From a bacterium (GTDB taxonomy: Bacteria; DRYD01; JALUEN01), in assembly GCA_027052755.1 (NCBI GenBank), contig JALUEN010000119.1, positions 1 to 10,312 on the forward strand: DNA of 10,312 nt, read 5' to 3'. Shown here piece after piece: positions 6,715 to 10,312 of this stretch. The notes beneath the pieces were generated by a model, which worked only from the letters and a program-made list of their open reading frames with translations, did no database searches and had not been told where the DNA came from. The position numbers and the translations under genes are program-made. How positions within the stretch are numbered: the stretch's first letter is position 1; each line of letters opens with the position of its first letter.

Positions 6715-7956
6715 ATGTTTGAGCTACTAGGGATAGCTAACTTCCTGGACTTTTCCGATATAAATCCCGTTAACATTGCTCTCTTCTTAGGCTTCGTGGT
6801 CCTCGCTTTTTTAGCTAGCTGGCTAGCAGGTTACTATCAGCGAAAGGGAACTAGAATAATATACCACAGGAAGATCTTTTTCTACTTCTCTGGCATCCTG
6901 ATACTCCTGTTGCTAATAGGTGTAGCAGTTAAAGGAGTTAAGCTAGGAATAGATTTCAAGGGAGGAACCCTGATACAGGTTGGCTTTAGGGAAGAGGTTA
7001 AGGAAGCACAGCTTAGGGACCTTTTCTCTCAGCTATCAAAGGACTTAAATAAGCCAAACCTCTCGGAGGCTATAATACAGGAGGTAAAGCTAGCTAATAT
7101 AAAGGGGTTTGAGAAGCTCTACATAATCCGAACTCAGCCACTTGATACAAAGGATGATATCCCTAAGATAAGGGAGGCGCTGAAGAAGCTAAATGGAGAG
7201 ATACTGAAGGTTGAGAGCGTAGGACCTACGATAAGTAAGGAGATAAGGCGGAATGCTTTAATAGCTCTGCTCATCGCGTTAGCCGCTCAGGTGGTGTACA
7301 TAGCCTTTAGGTTCGGTAGCAACATCTTCTACGGTATCATCGCAGATATAGCACTAATTCATGACGTTATCGTTATGTTCGGTTTCTACGTCTTAGCGGG
7401 AAAGGAGATAGATAGCTCTTTCGTGGCTGCTCTCCTGACGGTTATAGGTTACTCGGTTATGGACTCAATTGTTATCTTTGACAGGATCAGGGAGAACCTG
7501 AAGAAGGTAGTTGACAGCGGGAAGAGAGACTTTGACTTTGAGGCTCTGGTTAACGAGAGCGTTAACCAGACCATTACTAGGTCAGTGAACACAGCTATCT
7601 CCTCACTGCTCCCACTTATCGGTATCTACTTTCTTGGAGGAGAGACCCTGAAGAGCTTCTCCTTCGCGATAATGGTTGGTTTCGTTTCCGGAGCCTACTC
7701 ATCTATATTTATCGCTGCGCCTCTAGTGGTAACTCTGAAGAGGTATATCCTCCCTGCTGAGCTCAGGAAGATAGAGGAGGATAAGGAGATAGAGCGTCAG
7801 CAGAAGTTAATGCAGGCGGTTTCAATGACCATGCCCGTTCAGGATAACCCCAGTGAGGTAAGTGCTCCTGAAGGGGAAAAGGCTTCTGAATCCTCTAAAC
7901 CTTCTAAGAAGGTCTTGAAGAAGAAGCGCAGGAGAGCAAAGCCTAAGAAAAAGTAA
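6715..7956 (+). CDS. secF: Protein translocase subunit SecF with extra N-terminal helix and basic C-terminal tail
   Basis: SecF, normally paired with SecD, uses the proton gradient to pull translocating proteins to the outer side of the membrane. The core is typical: a first membrane helix at 53-74, the GIDFKGGTLIQV segment (78-89), the periplasmic domain, VGPTISKEIRRNALIALL (169-186), then TM helices containing LIHDVIVMFGFYVLAGKEID (214-233) and TVIGYSVMDSIVIFDRIREN (242-261). Asp250 and Arg289 match the proton-pathway residues D213 and R247 of E. coli SecF; the usual Asn before the Asp is Met249. Two features are unusual. An additional hydrophobic helix at about 19-40 lies before the standard first helix, and residues 397-413 form a Lys/Arg-rich tail after an acidic, serine-rich linker. 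At 413 residues it is longer than most SecF proteins. It lies 36 bases after secY, with no secD alongside. Confidence 0.95.
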   Translation: MFELLGIANFLDFSDINPVNIALFLGFVVLAFLASWLAGYYQRKGTRIIYHRKIFFYFSGILILLLLIGVAVKGVKLGIDFKGGTLIQVGFREEVKEAQLRDLFSQLSKDLNKPNLSEAIIQEVKLANIKGFEKLYIIRTQPLDTKDDIPKIREALKKLNGEILKVESVGPTISKEIRRNALIALLIALAAQVVYIAFRFGSNIFYGIIADIALIHDVIVMFGFYVLAGKEIDSSFVAALLTVIGYSVMDSIVIFDRIRENLKKVVDSGKRDFDFEALVNESVNQTITRSVNTAISSLLPLIGIYFLGGETLKSFSFAIMVGFVSGAYSSIFIAAPLVVTLKRYILPAELRKIEEDKEIERQQKLMQAVSMTMPVQDNPSEVSAPEGEKASESSKPSKKVLKKKRRRAKPKKK

Positions 7957-7960
7957 CTTG

Positions 7961-7976
7961 AAGGTTTAAGTACCTT
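7961..7976 (+). other. Weak hairpin after secF
   Basis: AAGGT and ACCTT can pair around a 6-base loop just after the secF stop. The stem is only 5 base pairs with no T-run, so I do not call it a terminator. The downstream gene is probably reached by the same transcript. Confidence 0.25.
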
Positions 7977-8027
7977 AGGGAAGAAACAGGGAAATGAACA
8001 GATAAACACCTTAAGAGGTGATCCTTA

Positions 8028-10004
8028 ATGCCTTTTACCGCTACTATAGGTAGATATCAGATCATACAAGAACTGGACACTACACCCCTTGGTCAGATCT
8101 TCAAGGCAAATGATCCCCTGCTGGATAGAGAGGTCTCTATCAGGGTCCTGAGCCCTTACATAGTTAATGAGCCTGAGTACAGGGATAAACTCCTAAAGGA
8201 AGCACAGCTAATCGCTAAGTTGAAGCACGTGAACGTAGCTAGCGTTATTGATATAAACGAACAGGAGGGAATCTACTATATAGTATTTGAGCTGGTTGAG
8301 GGGAAGACACTAGAGGAGCTTATCAGCTCAGGTGAGGAGATCCCCTTGGAGACAAAGTATAGCTATCTCCTCCAGATAGCAGAGGCTCTATACTACGCTC
8401 ACCAACACGGGATAATTCACAAGGACCTCAAGCCTAAGAACGTTATAATCCTGCCAGATGATAGAGTTAAGATACTGAACTTTGGTATCGGTTGGGTTGA
8501 GACTGAGACCACTATAGCCTCTCAGGATTTCTCCGATAAGGAGATATACTTTGCCCCTGAGCAGGCTAGGGGAGAGAAGATAGATAAACGAACAGATATC
8601 TTCTCCTTTTCACTATTAGCCTACAAGCTCCTGTCAGGGGTCTATCCCTTTAAAGGAGAGAACTTCACGGAGACCGTGCAGAAACTTCTCTCTGAAACCC
8701 CTGAGGACATAAGGAACTTAGTTCAGGGATTAAATGATAAATTAGCTGACCTGATAATGAAGGGTTTAAGTAAGGAACCCTCTGATAGACCTCCTGATAT
8801 GGAGAAGTATGTTGAAGCTCTAACTGAAGCTCTATATGGTGTTCCTCAGAAACCATCCTTCTCACCAGCTAAAGCTGCTATGCATAACGTCTTGGGAAAC
8901 AACTACTACAAGCAGGGTAACTTAGAGCTGGCTATCCTTGAGTGGAAGCGAGCTGCTGAATTAGACCCCTTTAACGCCTTAATCCACAATAACCTGGGTA
9001 CAGCTTATGACGGGATAGGAGATCTAGAGAAAGCCCTTGAGGAGTACCAGAAGGCCGTGGATTTAAGCCCTAATAACTTTGTCGCTAGATATAACTTAGC
9101 GTCAGGTTTCTACAGGTTAGGTAGGTACGATGAGGCTATAGAGGAGTACAAAAAGGTTACTGTTCTTAACCCTAGGTTCGCTCCAGCTTACTATAACCTC
9201 GGCAATGCCTTGTATAAGAGGGGATTCATAGATGAGGCTATAGAGAACTGGCAGAAGGCGCTGGTCCTCAACCCTAACTTCGTTGAGGCTATGTACAACC
9301 TGGGAAACGCTTACTACACTCAGAGGAAGATAGATGAGGCGCTTGAGTACTGGAACAAAGTCCTAGAGCTGGATCCTAACTTCGCTTTAGCATATTATAG
9401 TTTAGGACTCTACTATACGGAGGAAGGCGATTTTGAAGCAGCGATAGAGAACCTGAATAAAGTGATAGAGCTTAACCCTAGGTTCCCTGATGCCCATTTC
9501 TACCTAGGTAACATCTACTTTAACTTGGATGATATCTTGACTGCTATAGAGCTTTGGGAGAAAGCAGTGAAATTGAAGCCGGATTACTGGGAGGCTCACT
9601 ATAACCTGGGAAATGCATACTATATAGAGGATAACCTGGAGTTAGCTCTGGACCACTGGGAGAAGACAATACAGTACAACCCAAACCACTGGCAAGCTCA
9701 CTGGAACATCGCTAACGTTAACTACTTTGACCTGGGCAACATAGAGAAAGCTATAGACCACTGGCAAAAGGTTACCACTATTCACAGGAAACACTGGCAG
9801 GCTCACTATAACCTAGGAGAGGCTTACCTTGAACTTGATAGAATAGAGCTGGCTATACTTGAGTGGCAGAGGGTAGTTGAGATCAACCCTAAGTTTTGGC
9901 CTGCTCTGAACAACCTGGCAGCTGTCCTCTTCAGGAGAGGACAAGTTAATGAAGCTATAAAGCTCTGGACTAGAGCTTTTGCCCTTATGCTGTTTGGCGG
10001 TTAG
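8028..10004 (+). CDS. Protein-kinase-fold/TPR fusion, probable pseudokinase
   Basis: Residues 9-270 have the fold of a bacterial Ser/Thr (PknB/Hanks-type) kinase: Glu58 in the C-helix motif KEAQLIAKLKH, HKDLKPKNV (131-139) with Asp133 and Asn138, APEQ (176-179), TDIFSFS (189-195) and the final DRP (253-255). Key catalytic features are altered. The glycine-rich loop is replaced by DTTPLG, the beta-3 Lys of VAIK is Arg39 (VSIRV) and DFG is NFG (151-153), so the Mg-binding Asp is missing. Residues 284-658 are eleven consecutive tetratricopeptide repeats, ten of 34 residues and one of 35, reaching the C-terminus. There is no signal peptide or membrane helix, so it should be cytoplasmic. Its likely role is a scaffold or sensor that binds partner proteins through the TPRs; residual phosphotransfer cannot be excluded. 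The start is supported by GAGGTGAT 5 bases before the ATG. It lies 71 bases after secF. TAG stop. Confidence 0.9.
   Translation: MPFTATIGRYQIIQELDTTPLGQIFKANDPLLDREVSIRVLSPYIVNEPEYRDKLLKEAQLIAKLKHVNVASVIDINEQEGIYYIVFELVEGKTLEELISSGEEIPLETKYSYLLQIAEALYYAHQHGIIHKDLKPKNVIILPDDRVKILNFGIGWVETETTIASQDFSDKEIYFAPEQARGEKIDKRTDIFSFSLLAYKLLSGVYPFKGENFTETVQKLLSETPEDIRNLVQGLNDKLADLIMKGLSKEPSDRPPDMEKYVEALTEALYGVPQKPSFSPAKAAMHNVLGNNYYKQGNLELAILEWKRAAELDPFNALIHNNLGTAYDGIGDLEKALEEYQKAVDLSPNNFVARYNLASGFYRLGRYDEAIEEYKKVTVLNPRFAPAYYNLGNALYKRGFIDEAIENWQKALVLNPNFVEAMYNLGNAYYTQRKIDEALEYWNKVLELDPNFALAYYSLGLYYTEEGDFEAAIENLNKVIELNPRFPDAHFYLGNIYFNLDDILTAIELWEKAVKLKPDYWEAHYNLGNAYYIEDNLELALDHWEKTIQYNPNHWQAHWNIANVNYFDLGNIEKAIDHWQKVTTIHRKHWQAHYNLGEAYLELDRIELAILEWQRVVEINPKFWPALNNLAAVLFRRGQVNEAIKLWTRAFALMLFGG
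8877..10001 (+). repeat. Coding tandem repeat: eleven TPR units
   Basis: Eleven units of about 102 bases encode TPR motifs with the typical pattern Y-N-L-G-N-A-Y-Y ... A-I-E-x-W-x-K-A-x-x-L-x-P. Approximate residue starts are 284, 318, 352, 386, 420, 454, 488, 522, 556, 591 and 625; the ninth unit has one extra residue. Units 1 and 4-11, except 6, carry Trp in the second helix where Tyr or Phe is common. Units 8-10 begin after a W with E/Q-A-H-Y/W-N. The repeat is protein-level; the DNA copies have diverged. Confidence 0.9.
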
Positions 10005-10018
10005 CTTATTAAAAACTA

Positions 10019-10036
10019 ATGAGTAATTATGAGTAA
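10019..10036 (+). repeat. Duplicated ATGAGTAA at the start of the last gene
   Basis: ATGAGTAATTATGAGTAA contains ATGAGTAA twice, 10 bases apart. The second copy holds the start codon of the membrane protein gene. The first opens a five-codon frame (M-S-N-Y-E) whose TAA stop overlaps that start region. It could be a translational re-initiation device or chance. Confidence 0.4.
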
Positions 10037-10312
10037 CATTAAGGAGAGGCTGAGGGATCTAGGAGGATATCTCATATCCCTTACTTTGATAACTATCCTC
10101 CTCTTTCTGCTTATATCTATTAACTCTTCTCTAAAGGAGAATAGAAAGATCTACGCTGAGCTATACAAGAGGTACCTTGAGACGAGGTCAGAGCTGAAGG
10201 TATTAGAGCGAAAACGGAACCTCTTAAAACTTATCCTAAGAGCTACATCTAAACCTGCTTTTAAGATGGAGCTGATGATAGAGAAGAGAATGGAGATACC
10301 GGAGAACTCTAT
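10029..10312 (+). CDS. Small bitopic membrane coiled-coil protein, possibly FtsB/DivIC-like, 3' end cut by window
   Basis: The open frame runs from ATG 10029 to the window edge, giving 94 complete codons. Residues 1-12 are charged and 13-33 form one membrane helix (GYLISLTLITILLFLLISI). Residues 35-75 are a charged helix with heptad-like leucines and tyrosines that could form a coiled coil. The following segment, KMELMIEKRMEIPENS, resembles the E-x-x-A-R-x-x-x-x-x-x-P-x-E end of FtsB/DivIC divisome proteins. That resemblance is by eye and weak; FtsL or an unrelated single-pass protein is equally possible. The topology would be N-in with the coiled coil outside. No SD site precedes the ATG, which is unusual in this window; an upstream in-frame TGA (10020-10022) rules out a longer version. 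It starts 24 bases after the kinase-TPR stop and is probably co-transcribed. Confidence 0.65.
   Translation, partial: MSNIKERLRDLGGYLISLTLITILLFLLISINSSLKENRKIYAELYKRYLETRSELKVLERKRNLLKLILRATSKPAFKMELMIEKRMEIPENS

Noticed and set aside
8665-8865. Minus-strand 66-codon frame inside the kinase-TPR gene
   Set aside because: Shadow of the real gene; no SD and no family resemblance.
8877-10001. CRISPR-like or non-coding tandem repeat
   Set aside because: The periodicity is 102 bases, in frame, and explained fully by TPR protein repeats.

Overview
The window looks like a chromosomal segment of a flagellated, Gram-negative-type or at least Sec-dependent bacterium, probably a thermophile from a poorly sampled lineage. 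The grounds are indirect. Arginine is coded mostly by AGG/AGA, the proteins are rich in Lys/Glu/Ile, and most starts carry a near-perfect Shine-Dalgarno (SD) site of the GGAGGTGAT type. Genes are tightly packed, and familiar genes sit in unfamiliar neighbourhoods. I cannot name the phylum. I see no mobile element, CRISPR array, tRNA or rRNA.

Layout: (1) Positions 1-2362, plus strand, hold the 3' part of a priA-like replication-restart gene. It is followed with no gap by a secreted protein with copper-amine-oxidase-N-like repeats, a charged linker and a C-terminal FxLyD-like domain. A strong bidirectional terminator (2390-2416) separates this from the convergent minus-strand genes. (2) Positions 2437-5171, minus strand, read right to left as a 96-codon unknown gene, a GHMP-family small-molecule kinase and the flagellar export gate gene fliP. 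The small Hsp20 chaperone gene follows with its own likely promoter. (3) A 190-base divergent intergenic region (5172-5361) follows. (4) Positions 5362-10312, plus strand, hold secY, secF, a protein-kinase-fold/TPR fusion and the start of a small single-pass membrane coiled-coil gene, possibly FtsB/DivIC-like, cut by the window end.

The main theme is familiar proteins that have lost residues normally treated as essential. The PriA homologue keeps all eight zinc-ligand cysteines but has lost its Walker B (DEEH) and other helicase motifs. The kinase-TPR protein has Arg for the beta-3 Lys, NFG for DFG and no glycine-rich loop, so it is probably a pseudokinase scaffold. SecY has Pro where the near-invariant Arg of the GIRPG loop belongs, plus other changes. 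SecF has an extra N-terminal membrane helix and a strongly basic tail, and no secD lies beside it. The secY-secF-pseudokinase/TPR-membrane protein run reads as one transcription unit and is the best candidate here for an undescribed envelope or secretion module. That joint function is inference from gene order only.
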